Part shown: piece by piece, positions 34,205 to 42,053 of the stretch | How positions within the stretch are numbered: position 1 is the first letter of the stretch | Layout: each line of letters begins with the position of its first letter | Assembly (NCBI GenBank): GCA_959603585.1 | Contig: CAUGYD010000001.1 | Location: 1 to 64,000 of the forward strand | Origin: Scatosoma sp900555925 | Lineage (GTDB): Bacteria; Bacillota; Clostridia; Christensenellales; Borkfalkiaceae | Direction: 5' to 3' | DNA: 64,000 nt | The notes under the pieces: model-generated | Told to the model about the DNA's origin: nothing | The model's database searches: none | Seen by the model: only the letters and a program-made list of their open reading frames with translations | Made by a program: the position numbers and the translations under genes

Positions 34205-34915
34205 TTATTCGGCTTCGGACAACCGTTTGAATACTTCCTTATAAGCGTCCTCAACGCCGCCCATGTCGCGGCGGAATCTGTCCTTATCCAGCTTCTCGCC
34301 CGTCGTCATGTCCCAGAAACGGCAGGTATCGGGCGAAATTTCGTCCGCCAGCACGATCTCGCCGTGATAACGGCCGAATTCCAGCTTGAAGTCGATGAGA
34401 TTGATATTCATTTTCTTGAAGAACTCGATCATGATGTCGTTGATGGCAAACGCCATGTTCTTGATCGTCTCGATTTCTTCCTTCGTCGCGAGCTCCATGG
34501 CGAGCGCGTGATAATCGTTGATCATGGGGTCGCCCAGGTCGTCGTTCTTATAGCTGAATTCGAGCACGGGACAAGCGAGTTTCGTGCCCTCGGGAATCCC
34601 CAAACGCTTGGACATGCTGCCCGCGGCCGTATTGCGGATAATCACCTCCAAAGGTACGATCTGAACCTTCTTCACGATCGTTTCCCGATCGGAAATTTCC
34701 TCCACGTAATGGGTGGGAATCCCCTTCTTCTCCATTAAACGGAACATCATGTTGCTCATCTTGTTATTGATGACGCCTTTGCCCGCAATCGTGCCCTTTT
34801 TCAGGCCGTTGAACGCCGTCGCGTCGTCCTTATAATCGACGACGACCAAATCGGGATTGTCGGTGGCGAATACTTTTTTCGCTTTTCCTTCATACATCTG
34901 TTCTTTCTTTTCCAT
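34205..34915 (-). CDS. purC: SAICAR synthase
   Basis: This 236-residue ligase joins aspartate to CAIR. The N-terminal block YEGKAKKVFATDNPDL, the VPLEVIIRNTAAGSMSKRLG stretch and LIDFKLEFGRYHGEIVLADE with SPDTCRFWD are standard PurC motifs. The RBS region (aaggagat) precedes the start, and it follows purE by 44 bp. The gap to purF (90 bp) has only a weak short stem. Confidence 0.97.
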   Translation of the reverse strand: MEKKEQMYEGKAKKVFATDNPDLVVVDYKDDATAFNGLKKGTIAGKGVINNKMSNMMFRLMEKKGIPTHYVEEISDRETIVKKVQIVPLEVIIRNTAAGSMSKRLGIPEGTKLACPVLEFSYKNDDLGDPMINDYHALAMELATKEEIETIKNMAFAINDIMIEFFKKMNINLIDFKLEFGRYHGEIVLADEISPDTCRFWDMTTGEKLDKDRFRRDMGGVEDAYKEVFKRLSEAE

Positions 34916-34959
34916 TTTTCTATCTCCTTAAATCTGCTTGATTTTTCCGATCGTTAAAG

Positions 34960-35448
34960 TTAAAGCATTTCCTGCAACGCCTTGTCGTCGGCGTTGATCT
35001 TTACGCGCATTTCCGCCTTATAATCTTCCAGCTTCGCCGCGATTTCGGGATATTTGATTCCCAAAATCTGCAACGCCAAAAGCCCCGCGTTCTCCCCGCC
35101 GTTGACGCCTACCGTCGCCACGGGAATTCCCGAAGGCATCTGCACGATCGACAAAAGGCTGTCCAGCCCGCCCATCATGTCCGTCTTGACGGGAAGCCCT
35201 ATCACGGGAAGCGTCGTCGACGCGGCGATGACTCCGCCGAGGTGCGCCGCCTTTCCCGCCGCGCAGATGATTACTTCAACGCCGTTCTTCCGCGCGGAAG
35301 ATGCAAACTCATGCGCTTCCTCGGGGGTACGATGCGCGGAAATGACCCGCACCTCCGTCTCTACCCCGAACCTCTTCAAAACCGCCGCCGCGGGCTTTAC
35401 GACGTCGAAATCCGATTTGCTGCCCATCAAAATAGCCGCTTTCGCCAT
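34960..35448 (-). CDS. purE: N5-carboxyaminoimidazole ribonucleotide mutase
   Basis: This 162-residue enzyme converts N5-CAIR to CAIR in class I PurE. I choose the ATG at 35448, preceded by gggaggt, which gives AILMGSKSDFDVVKPAAAVL at the N-terminus. SAHRTPEEAHEFA and AAGKAAHLGGVIAASTTLPVIG complete the signature. No purK is nearby, although the sequence does not decide between classes with certainty. It is the first structural gene of the operon, behind a 340-nt leader. Confidence 0.96.
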   Translation of the reverse strand: MAKAAILMGSKSDFDVVKPAAAVLKRFGVETEVRVISAHRTPEEAHEFASSARKNGVEVIICAAGKAAHLGGVIAASTTLPVIGLPVKTDMMGGLDSLLSIVQMPSGIPVATVGVNGGENAGLLALQILGIKYPEIAAKLEDYKAEMRVKINADDKALQEML

Positions 35449-35535
35449 ATTTATACCTGACCTCCCGTCAATATTTTTCAAAAAACGAACTGAAACCTCA
35501 TTTATCCTTTATCTTTTACACGCTTTTCAAAAATG

Positions 35536-35571
35536 AAAAAAGCACAGCCACCGCAACGGTGCGGCCTGCAC
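35536..35571 (-). terminator. Terminator-like hairpin in the purE leader
   Basis: On the minus strand gcaggccgcaccg and cggtggctgtgc form a strong, slightly imperfect stem with a 3-4 nt loop, followed by six T's. It lies between a short leader ORF and purE, so it is either the terminator of that ORF or an attenuator that sets flow into the purine genes. Confidence 0.75.
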
Positions 35572-35576
35572 TTCGT

Positions 35577-35717
35577 TTACAAAACTGTATCGGAAAAGAA
35601 AGGGTTAAAATTTCCCTTTGAAAAACCTATGCGAAAATCCTTTCCGCGTTGAAAAGAAACGCCGCCCGATACGGGGCGCACAAATCCGTTATAGAGTTCG
35701 TCACGCTTGCGTTTCAT
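35577..35717 (-). CDS. 46-residue leader ORF upstream of purE
   Basis: This short frame starts with ATG after taagagg (10 nt spacing) and ends 6 nt before the terminator-like hairpin. The product is basic at its N-terminus (MKRKRDELYNGF) and rich in Gly, Phe and Arg. I do not recognise it. Two further stems lie inside the ORF: cgccc-cgtatc-gggcg, and aaaggg pairing with cccttt, so translation could change folding downstream. It may be a real small protein or a leader peptide for attenuation. Confidence 0.5.
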   Translation of the reverse strand: MKRKRDELYNGFVRPVSGGVSFQRGKDFRIGFSKGNFNPFFSDTVL

Positions 35718-35797
35718 GAAATCAAAACCTCTTATTCTTTCGTTTTTGCCGTCTTTTTCGATAATTTTCTTATTCCCCGATTTCGATTCACGTCTAT

Positions 35798-35826
35798 ATT
35801 ATATCAAAATCGAGCGCGAAAAGCAA
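35798..35826 (-). promoter_or_regulatory. Promoter of the purine operon
   Basis: The minus strand has TTGCTT (35821-35826), a 17-bp spacer and TATAAT (35798-35803). The transcript would have a leader of about 340 nt before purE. I find no match to purine or PRPP riboswitch cores in it. The remaining 35827-35931 is AT-rich and holds nothing else I can name. Confidence 0.78.
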
Positions 35827-35931
35827 ACGGCTGAAAGAGAAAAAACGTTCCCTTTCTTCTTTGTAACTTTTTCACAAATCGAGTAATAAATTTGTCAAAT
35901 CACTTTTTTTTCGCCGATTTTGTCCCTTTAT

Positions 35932-35960
35932 TTGACAAATTCTCACATTCGGAATATAAT
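35932..35960 (+). promoter_or_regulatory. Perfect consensus promoter of the ECF S-component gene
   Basis: TTGACA (35932-35937), 17 bp, TATAAT (35955-35960). The roughly 45-nt leader holds a small stem (tttcgctt / aagcgaaa) followed at once by aaggag. It is too short for the common vitamin riboswitches. Confidence 0.9.
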
Positions 35961-36011
35961 GTATCGCAAATAAACATTTCGCTTATAAAAGCGAAAAAGG
36001 AGCTTTGAAAA

Positions 36012-36596
36012 ATGACCGCACGGAATAACGGCCTTCCCGCCTCCGAAAAGAAAAAACGGGCGGGCAGCATAGCAAAACACATCTCCTTTACGGGCGTATT
36101 TGCGGCGCTTTGTTTCGTCGCGACCGTCATCGTAAAAATTCCCCAGCCCTCGGGAGGATATTTCAATCTCGGAGATGCGTTCGTACTCCTTTCAGGCTGG
36201 TTCCTCGGTCCCGCTTACGGCGCCGTTGCCGCAGGCCTGGGCTGCGCTTTGGCGGACCTCGCGCTCGACGGCGCGATTTATGCGCCCGCCACCCTCGTCA
36301 TCAAAGCCGCCATGGCTGTCCTCGCTTATTTTATCGCCAAACTGTTCAAAAAATTTATCAAAAAGGAAAAGTTCGACGTGCTTCCCCGTATCCTCTCCGC
36401 AATCGCCGCCGAAGCCGTCATGGTAGGCGGTTACTTCTTCTACGAAGCGGTATGCCTCGGCCTCGGATTAGGGGCTGCCGCGGGAATCGTGAGCAACGTC
36501 CTGCAAGGCTTGGTCGCGCTGTTCGGCTCCGCGCTTCTGGTGGGAGCGCTGTATCCCCTGCGCCCCGTCCGCAACTTCTTTCCGAAGCTCGGTTGA
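36012..36596 (+). CDS. ECF transporter S component
   Basis: This 194-residue membrane protein has about six helices and the S-component start pattern: a basic tail, then ISFTGVFAALCFVATVIVKIP and YFNLGDAFVLLSGWFLGP with the conserved Asp after NLG. S components bind a vitamin or cofactor precursor and dock on a shared EcfAAT motor, not found here, so this is a group II type. The NLGD pattern occurs in several hydroxymethylpyrimidine, queuosine-precursor and pantothenate-type subfamilies; I cannot name the ligand. The promoter is perfect. Confidence 0.85.
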   Translation: MTARNNGLPASEKKKRAGSIAKHISFTGVFAALCFVATVIVKIPQPSGGYFNLGDAFVLLSGWFLGPAYGAVAAGLGCALADLALDGAIYAPATLVIKAAMAVLAYFIAKLFKKFIKKEKFDVLPRILSAIAAEAVMVGGYFFYEAVCLGLGLGAAAGIVSNVLQGLVALFGSALLVGALYPLRPVRNFFPKLG

Positions 36597-36614
36597 AAAT
36601 TCGAGACAAAAAAC

Positions 36615-36653
36615 AGACAGGGTACGCGCCTTGCGTACCCTGTCTTATTTTTT
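36615..36653. terminator. Bidirectional terminator between convergent genes
   Basis: AGACAGGGTACGC and GCGTACCCTGTCT form a perfect 13-bp stem with a 5-nt loop; T-rich sequence follows on the plus strand and A/T-rich on the other. It serves the ECF gene and the small membrane gene on the minus strand. Confidence 0.9.
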
Positions 36654-36806
36654 ATCCTTTGAGCGATAAAATGCCAGGCTTGCGACAAAAATCACCATGG
36701 GAATGACGGCATATCCCGCGTTTTTTCCTTTCCAAAGGGCATACCCTATCCCGACAAAGGTTAAAACAGCGAATATGATACAGGCTGCCAAAGCGATTTT
36801 TTTCAT
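36645..36806 (-). CDS. 53-residue membrane protein
   Basis: A short frame begins with MKKIALAACIIFAVLTFVGI, has a second hydrophobic stretch (YAVIPMVIFVASLAFY) and ends in a basic tail (RSKDKK). This gives two membrane helices with a short loop. An aaggag lies 12 nt before the ATG. It comes 80 bp after the SpoIIE-type phosphatase gene on the same strand and its stop overlaps the terminator. Family unknown. Confidence 0.6.
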   Translation of the reverse strand: MKKIALAACIIFAVLTFVGIGYALWKGKNAGYAVIPMVIFVASLAFYRSKDKK

Positions 36807-36886
36807 TCTGTTTCGGTTCTCCTTAATGGATTTTCTCCTTCCCGCATCTAAAAGGACCTTTCTCCTCGCTGCAAAGTCTCAAAGTT

Positions 36887-37975
36887 TTACAAATCAAAAG
36901 CGATCGCCGTGATGTCGTCGGAAAATTTTCCGCCCGAAAATACCGTGAGCGCCGTCTTTAACTTCGAGATAAAATCTTCCGCGCCGTGCGATTGAAGGAG
37001 TACGCTCTCCGCGCGTTCTATGCCGAACAAATCCCCCGCGGAATTGGCGCACTCCGTGACTCCGTCCGTGAGCAAAACCAAAACATCTCCCTTTTCAAAG
37101 GGAATTTCCCGCTCCGCATAGACAAAATCGGGAATCCAATTGGAAATAGGCGGCGCGGGAGATTCTATTTCGTTGATTCCCGGACCGTTCTTCAAGAGAA
37201 TGGGCGCGTTATGTCCCGCCGCCGCATAGCGGATTTTTTTCTCCCTTTCGTCGATCCTCACCGCCGCTACCGTGATGTACGACCGTTCGTCGAGATTGAG
37301 TTCCTTGAATTTTCCGCTCAACAGGCAGAGCGCGTCCGCGAGGGAAACCTGCTTGCGGTCAAAGCCCGCCTTGACGAACGCGGATAACATTCCCGCGGAA
37401 ATTCCCTTTCCCGAAACGTCGGACAGTATTCCGTAGGTTTGGCCGTTCAGCTCGTACACGTCGGGCAGGTCGCCGCCGATTTCCAGACAGGGGATATACA
37501 GATAGGCATAGGAGATTCCGCCCGCGCTCTTTCCCGCGGGAAGAAGCCGCTGCTGAATCCGCCGCGCGGACAGCATTTCCCGCGCCAGCTCCGTCTGATA
37601 GGTGCCGTCCGTAAGCCCCAAAAAGAGTTTCCCTTTATCGTCCGCGGGTAAAATGCGGATGCGAACGGTGATTTTATCCGTCCTGTCCGCGCGGCGGACG
37701 TCGGCGGAAACGGTATCCGACTTTTCCGCCCGGTCTTTGACCGCCGCCTGCATGACGTTCCGAAACGCGCAATATACGCACGAGGCGCCTTCGCCGCAGG
37801 CCTTCGCTTCCTCGCCGCAGCCGAGCGCTTCCTTTAAGCTGCCCTTTCCCTTCGCGCGATCGGAAAAACAGCGGCGGAAAGCGGCGTTCGTAAACCGCAC
37901 GCGCAGTCTGTCGTCGAACACGAATATCCCCGCGGGCATTCTGTCCAATATCTTTTTGTAAATTCCGCCTAACAT
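36887..37975 (-). CDS. PAS-SpoIIE (PP2C-type) serine phosphatase
   Basis: This 362-residue protein has an N-terminal PAS domain (about residues 1-125) and a C-terminal SpoIIE-like phosphatase with the metal-binding blocks EIGGDLPDVYEL, DVSGKGISAGMLSA, AAAGHNAPILL, VLLTDGVTE and DDITAIAFDL. Such proteins usually dephosphorylate anti-sigma-factor antagonists. The PAS part has a cysteine cluster, CGEEAKACGEGASCVYC, which recalls cysteine-rich PAS domains suspected of binding metal or sensing redox state. It follows dagK by 29 bp. No anti-sigma partner is in the window. Confidence 0.88.
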   Translation of the reverse strand: MLGGIYKKILDRMPAGIFVFDDRLRVRFTNAAFRRCFSDRAKGKGSLKEALGCGEEAKACGEGASCVYCAFRNVMQAAVKDRAEKSDTVSADVRRADRTDKITVRIRILPADDKGKLFLGLTDGTYQTELAREMLSARRIQQRLLPAGKSAGGISYAYLYIPCLEIGGDLPDVYELNGQTYGILSDVSGKGISAGMLSAFVKAGFDRKQVSLADALCLLSGKFKELNLDERSYITVAAVRIDEREKKIRYAAAGHNAPILLKNGPGINEIESPAPPISNWIPDFVYAEREIPFEKGDVLVLLTDGVTECANSAGDLFGIERAESVLLQSHGAEDFISKLKTALTVFSGGKFSDDITAIAFDL

Positions 37976-38004
37976 TCCCTATCCTTTCTCCTCGTCCCCG
38001 CGCG

Positions 38005-38868
38005 TCAGCGGTACATTTTCAAACCGCGCTCGATCCGCGCGTCAAACTCCAATCCGTCGTACAACTCCCCGTCCAGCTGCACCGTACAGGGCAGCGACGG
38101 AACTATTTTCACCCGCTCGCACAAAAAGTGCTCCGCGGCGGGATAATCCAAGACTTTTCCTTTCATGAGATAGAGAAAAGCCTTGACAATTTGCGCCTTT
38201 CCCATACATTCCACCGCCATGACGTCGATTTTTCCGTCGTCTATGACGGACGCGGGACAGATTCGGATTCCTCCGCCGATCTGCGTGCCGTTGCACGCCA
38301 CCGCGATCAGCGCTTTATGGGTTTCCCTGCGTTCCCCGCTCTCTATCTCGATTTCATAGCCCTTAAAGGTGAACAGGCTCTGCAACAGGCTTAAAAGATA
38401 TTTTATCTTTCCTTTGACGAAACGCCCCTTCTTACACCGAACTAAAACGTCTACGTCCATGCCCAGCCCGCCCACGTTCATGCAACGGACGCCGCCGACG
38501 CAAAGAAAATCTGTCTCCTTCGTCTCCCCGCTTAAAATGATTTCCGCCGCCTGCGCCGCGTTCGACGGAAGCCCCGCCGCGGCGGCAAAATCGTTGCCCG
38601 TGCCCGACGGGATTAATCCGAGACGGCAAGAGGAAGGATCGGAAAGACCGTTCAGGACTTCGTGCAGCGTGCCGTCGCCGCCCACGACGATGATTTCCTT
38701 TTCCCCCGACGCGGTCAGCCGTTGGGAGAACTCCTTCGCTTCGCCCGCGCGGGTCGTCTCGAAAACGGAATATTCCGCGCCGCGCTCCGAAAAAAGTTTC
38801 AATGCCGTTTTCAGATTTTTTTTCCCCTTTCCTTTTCCCGCGTTCGGATTGACGATAATACAATACAT
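38005..38868 (-). CDS. Diacylglycerol/lipid kinase, YegS/DagK family
   Basis: This 287-residue kinase has the NAD-kinase-like fold of DgkB/YegS: IIVNPNAGKGKGKKNL at the N-terminus, the nucleotide loop VVGGDGTLHEVLNGL near residue 60 and GLIPSGTGNDFA. In Firmicutes DgkB phosphorylates diacylglycerol freed by lipoteichoic acid synthesis, which fits the LTA synthase at 55.4 kb, though other lipids are possible. It heads a dagK-phosphatase-small membrane protein unit and is divergent from cca. Confidence 0.9.
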   Translation of the reverse strand: MYCIIVNPNAGKGKGKKNLKTALKLFSERGAEYSVFETTRAGEAKEFSQRLTASGEKEIIVVGGDGTLHEVLNGLSDPSSCRLGLIPSGTGNDFAAAAGLPSNAAQAAEIILSGETKETDFLCVGGVRCMNVGGLGMDVDVLVRCKKGRFVKGKIKYLLSLLQSLFTFKGYEIEIESGERRETHKALIAVACNGTQIGGGIRICPASVIDDGKIDVMAVECMGKAQIVKAFLYLMKGKVLDYPAAEHFLCERVKIVPSLPCTVQLDGELYDGLEFDARIERGLKMYR

Positions 38869-38955
38869 TTTAGCGTTTTCCTTTGTGAAATTTGTTAAAG
38901 CCGTCTGACATTTTCCGTCTTTTTTTCTCGTGCAGACAAAAAATTGTTCGGATAT

Positions 38956-39007
38956 ATTATATAATACTTTACCGATAATTGCAATTTATTTTATAATTTG
39001 GTATACT
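38956..39007. promoter_or_regulatory. Divergent promoters sharing one palindromic -35 box (dagK / cca)
   Basis: TTGCAA at 38979-38984 reads the same on both strands. On the plus strand it is followed after 17 bp by TATACT (39002-39007) for cca. On the minus strand it is followed after 17 bp by TATAAT (38956-38961) for dagK. Both spacings are ideal, so polymerase could occupy only one direction at a time. Confidence 0.75.
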
Positions 39008-39040
39008 GTAAAAGAAAAAAATTTTTGAGGAATTTTGTCT

Positions 39041-40399
39041 ATGCAGCGAATCATTCCCGAAAAACTCCTCCGTTTGGCCCGAAGCTGCCCCCGCCCCCTC
39101 TACGTGGTGGGCGGAAGCGTGCGCGATTTTCTCGCGGGACTCACGAGGGAAACAAGCGATTGGGATATTTGCTCCCCCATGAGCACGGAGGAGCTCGTCT
39201 CCGCCGCCGAAGCCTGCGGATTGTGCGCGGAGGCGATATACAAAAACACGGGTACCGTCAAGCTCAAAGGAGACGGGATCGACTACGAATACACCTGCTT
39301 CCGTTCGGACAAATACGTGCGCGGCACCCATGTTCCCGCCGAAATCTTTTTCACCGACGACATTTCCCTCGACGCGAAACGGCGGGACTTCACCGCCAAC
39401 GCCGTCTATTACGACATCGCCGCCGATAAATTTCTCGACCCGCTCGGCGGCAGAGCGGACATCGAACAAAAACGGCTGAAAACGGTCGACGATGCGGGAA
39501 AAGTATTCGGAGAGGACGGACTTCGGCTCATGCGGCTTGCAAGACAGGCGGGACAGCTCTGCTTTACCCCGACGGCGGAGTGTATCGAAGGTGCGGCGGC
39601 AAACGCCTCCCTCATCTCGGACATCTCTCCCGAACGGATATGGGCGGAGCTGAGCGCCATTCTCCGCGCGGACAAAAAATACGGCAACCGCAAGGGACAT
39701 TACGAGGGGCTGAAAATCCTCGATAAAACGGGCGTGCTCGATTATATCCTGCCCGAGCTCGCGCTCGGGCGCGGCATGGCCCAGAGAAGCGATTTCCACG
39801 CGCACGACGTCCTCGAACACACCTTCCGCGCCGTCCTGTACGCGGACGAGCGCGTGAGAGCCGCCGCCCTTTTGCACGACGTCGGAAAGCCCTTCTGCAT
39901 GAAACGGGACGGAAACGCCTTTTTACACCCCGAAGAGGGGGAACGCATCGCGGGAGAAATCCTCGCCCGATTCCGCGCACCCAAGAAAGAGACGACAGAG
40001 ATAAAAGCGCTCGTCCGCCTACATATGTACGACTTCGACGGAAAAGTGCGGGAGGGAAAGCTCAGGAGATTTTTCGTTCTCCGCTTCGACCTGCTCGAAA
40101 AGCTGATGCTTCTGAAACAGGCGGACTATTCGGGCTGCAAGGACGATCTTTCCGTCTGCCCCACCAATCTGAAATGGGAAGCGCTCCTTCAAAAAATGCG
40201 CGCGGAGGGCGCGCCGCTCAAAAAATCCGAGCTCGCCGTTTCGGGCGGAGACCTGAAAGACGCGGGAATCCCCCCGTCCTCCATCTCGCTCGTCCTCGAC
40301 GAACTTTTGCTGCAATGCGCGCTCTGCCCCGCCTTGAACCGAAAGGAAAAACTCCTCTCGCTCGCACGGGGCAAAAAGTACGGCGCAGACGGCAAATAA
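39041..40399 (+). CDS. cca: CCA tRNA nucleotidyltransferase with HD domain
   Basis: This 452-residue enzyme adds or repairs the 3' CCA of tRNA. It has the class II nucleotidyltransferase head with YVVGGSVRDFLAG near residue 22, the metal pair in SDWDIC, and AKRRDFTANAVYYDIAADK. An HD domain follows with LLHDVGKPF and HDVLEH, giving possible phosphohydrolase activity on tRNA ends. I use the ATG at 39041 over an earlier in-frame TTG. rmuC follows 54 bp downstream. Confidence 0.95.
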   Translation: MQRIIPEKLLRLARSCPRPLYVVGGSVRDFLAGLTRETSDWDICSPMSTEELVSAAEACGLCAEAIYKNTGTVKLKGDGIDYEYTCFRSDKYVRGTHVPAEIFFTDDISLDAKRRDFTANAVYYDIAADKFLDPLGGRADIEQKRLKTVDDAGKVFGEDGLRLMRLARQAGQLCFTPTAECIEGAAANASLISDISPERIWAELSAILRADKKYGNRKGHYEGLKILDKTGVLDYILPELALGRGMAQRSDFHAHDVLEHTFRAVLYADERVRAAALLHDVGKPFCMKRDGNAFLHPEEGERIAGEILARFRAPKKETTEIKALVRLHMYDFDGKVREGKLRRFFVLRFDLLEKLMLLKQADYSGCKDDLSVCPTNLKWEALLQKMRAEGAPLKKSELAVSGGDLKDAGIPPSSISLVLDELLLQCALCPALNRKEKLLSLARGKKYGADGK

Positions 40400-40453
40400 A
40401 AACAGTGCCACGACAAAACCAAATACCCAAGAAAAAATCACGAGGAAAAAATC

Positions 40454-41641
40454 ATGACGGAAAAAACGCTCATCGTTATCTGCATCGCCCTATTGCTTCT
40501 CGTCGTCCTCCTGCTGCTCGTCCTGCTTTCAAGGAAACCGAAAAGTGCGCAGAACGGAAACGACACGGGCATAGACGCGGTGAAGGAAAAACTCGACAAG
40601 CTCGGCGGCGTCGCCGACTATACGAATAAGGCGATCACTTCGCTCGGCTCCATGACGGAATACCGACTCAACAACATGCAAAAGACGGTCGGGGAACAGC
40701 TCCGCTACGTCGCGGAAAACAACCAGAGGGCGCTCGACGAAATACGCCGCACCGTGAACGACAAGCTGTCCGAAACGCTCGAAAGCAAGCTGACGGAAAG
40801 CTATTCCGTCATTCAACAGCGCCTGGAAGCCGTATACCGCGGCATCGGAGAGGTGCAGAGCCTCGCCGCTAGCGTCTCCGACATCAAAAAGGTGTTCTCT
40901 AACGTCAAACTGCGCGGCACATGGGGAGAAATGCAGCTCGGCGCCCTGCTTTCGCAAATGCTGGCTCCCAATCAATACGCGGCTTCGGTCAAGCTCAATC
41001 CGCTGACGGATTCCATGGTCGATTTCGCCGTGCTCCTGCCCGAAAAAAACGGCGCCTGCGTCTATCTGCCCATAGACAGCAAATTCCCCATAGAAGAATA
41101 TCAGCGGCTCATCGACGCAGAAAACGCCTGCAACCGCGAAGCGGAGGAACGGGCCTTGAAAAACCTCGGCAGGGCAGTCAAATTACAGGCGGATTCCATC
41201 GCTTCCAAATATATCCTCCCCCCTCGGACGACCGATTTCGCCGTCATGTATCTCCCGATAGAAAGTCTCTATGCGGAAGTGCTCAAAATCCCCGATTTGA
41301 GCGAATATCTCTCTTTAAGGCGAATCCTCGTCTGCGGCCCCACCAATCTGAGCGCCCTCCTCTCCACGTTGCAGACGGGCTTCAAGGTGTCCGCGATAGA
41401 ACGCCGCTCGCAGGAGCTTTGGCAGCTTCTGGCGGTATTCAAGCACGAGTTCGGGAAGTTTACAGACGTACTCGAAAAGACGCAGAAAAAATTACAGGAG
41501 GCGCAGGATACCATAGAAAACGCCGCGGGAAGGACGAGAATTATCGCAAAAAAGCTCAAAGACGTCGACCTCGGAAGCTCGGGCGGCGGACTTCTGTCCG
41601 ATTTTCCCGACGATCCGCCCCCTACGGACGGAAGATACTGA
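40454..41641 (+). CDS. rmuC: DNA recombination protein RmuC
   Basis: This 395-residue protein has an N-terminal membrane anchor (VICIALLLLVVLLLLVLLS), a coiled-coil stretch (about residues 45-125) and the RmuC nuclease-like domain with RGTWGEMQLGALLSQML, PIDSKFPIEEYQRL and FAVMYLPIESLYAEVL. RmuC limits inversions at short repeats in E. coli and is a predicted PD-(D/E)XK nuclease. That role is worth noting here because the region has many inverted repeats and minisatellites. Probably cotranscribed with cca. Confidence 0.93.
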   Translation: MTEKTLIVICIALLLLVVLLLLVLLSRKPKSAQNGNDTGIDAVKEKLDKLGGVADYTNKAITSLGSMTEYRLNNMQKTVGEQLRYVAENNQRALDEIRRTVNDKLSETLESKLTESYSVIQQRLEAVYRGIGEVQSLAASVSDIKKVFSNVKLRGTWGEMQLGALLSQMLAPNQYAASVKLNPLTDSMVDFAVLLPEKNGACVYLPIDSKFPIEEYQRLIDAENACNREAEERALKNLGRAVKLQADSIASKYILPPRTTDFAVMYLPIESLYAEVLKIPDLSEYLSLRRILVCGPTNLSALLSTLQTGFKVSAIERRSQELWQLLAVFKHEFGKFTDVLEKTQKKLQEAQDTIENAAGRTRIIAKKLKDVDLGSSGGGLLSDFPDDPPPTDGRY

Positions 41642-41667
41642 TTTTGTCGTTATTTTCGGGGAAATAC

Positions 41668-41696
41668 TTGCATTTTTATTCGAAATACGCTATAAT
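41668..41696 (+). promoter_or_regulatory. Promoter of the 41.7-45.2 kb unit
   Basis: TTGCAT (41668-41673), 17 bp, TATAAT (41691-41696), about 30 bp ahead of the next start codon. Confidence 0.8.
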
Positions 41697-41726
41697 GTAG
41701 TTATACATCATACGGAGAAAATATTT

Positions 41727-42041
41727 ATGCATATCATAAAATTACAGGAAACGGAAACGCAGGACGTTTTTTCTCTCCCAGAAGAAAATTTTGTCTTTAA
41801 GGAAGGCCGCGTGCAGGGGGCAAAGCTCGGAAAAAGCGGCGGCGCACTCCTCGTCAAAGAGGCCGAACGCTTCAAATTATTCTCGGAAGGAAAAGATTTT
41901 CTCAAAATTCTCGAAGGAAACGGCTATTTCAAATGGAAAAAGGGCGAAATTCCTTTCGCTTCGGGCGAATGTTTCGAAATCGATGCCGCGGGCGAATACG
42001 AAGTCAACGGCTCTCCTAAATTTTTGGTCGTCAGAAAGTGA
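41727..42041 (+). CDS. Small protein of unknown function before the repeat protein
   Basis: This 104-residue protein lacks a signal peptide or membrane helix. Its strand-and-turn pattern (FLKILEGNGYFKW, IPFASGECFEIDAAGEYEVNGSPKFLVV) recalls the second half of a small cupin barrel, but the metal-binding histidines are absent, so I do not assign it. It lies 12 bp before the large repeat protein gene and behind a good promoter, which suggests the two are made together. Confidence 0.7.
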   Translation: MHIIKLQETETQDVFSLPEENFVFKEGRVQGAKLGKSGGALLVKEAERFKLFSEGKDFLKILEGNGYFKWKKGEIPFASGECFEIDAAGEYEVNGSPKFLVVRK

Positions 42042-42053
42042 GGTAACGGACTT

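Noticed and set aside
35536..35803. Purine or PRPP riboswitch ahead of purE
   Set aside because: None of the conserved core words of those riboswitches appear; only the promoter, a short ORF and stems are seen.
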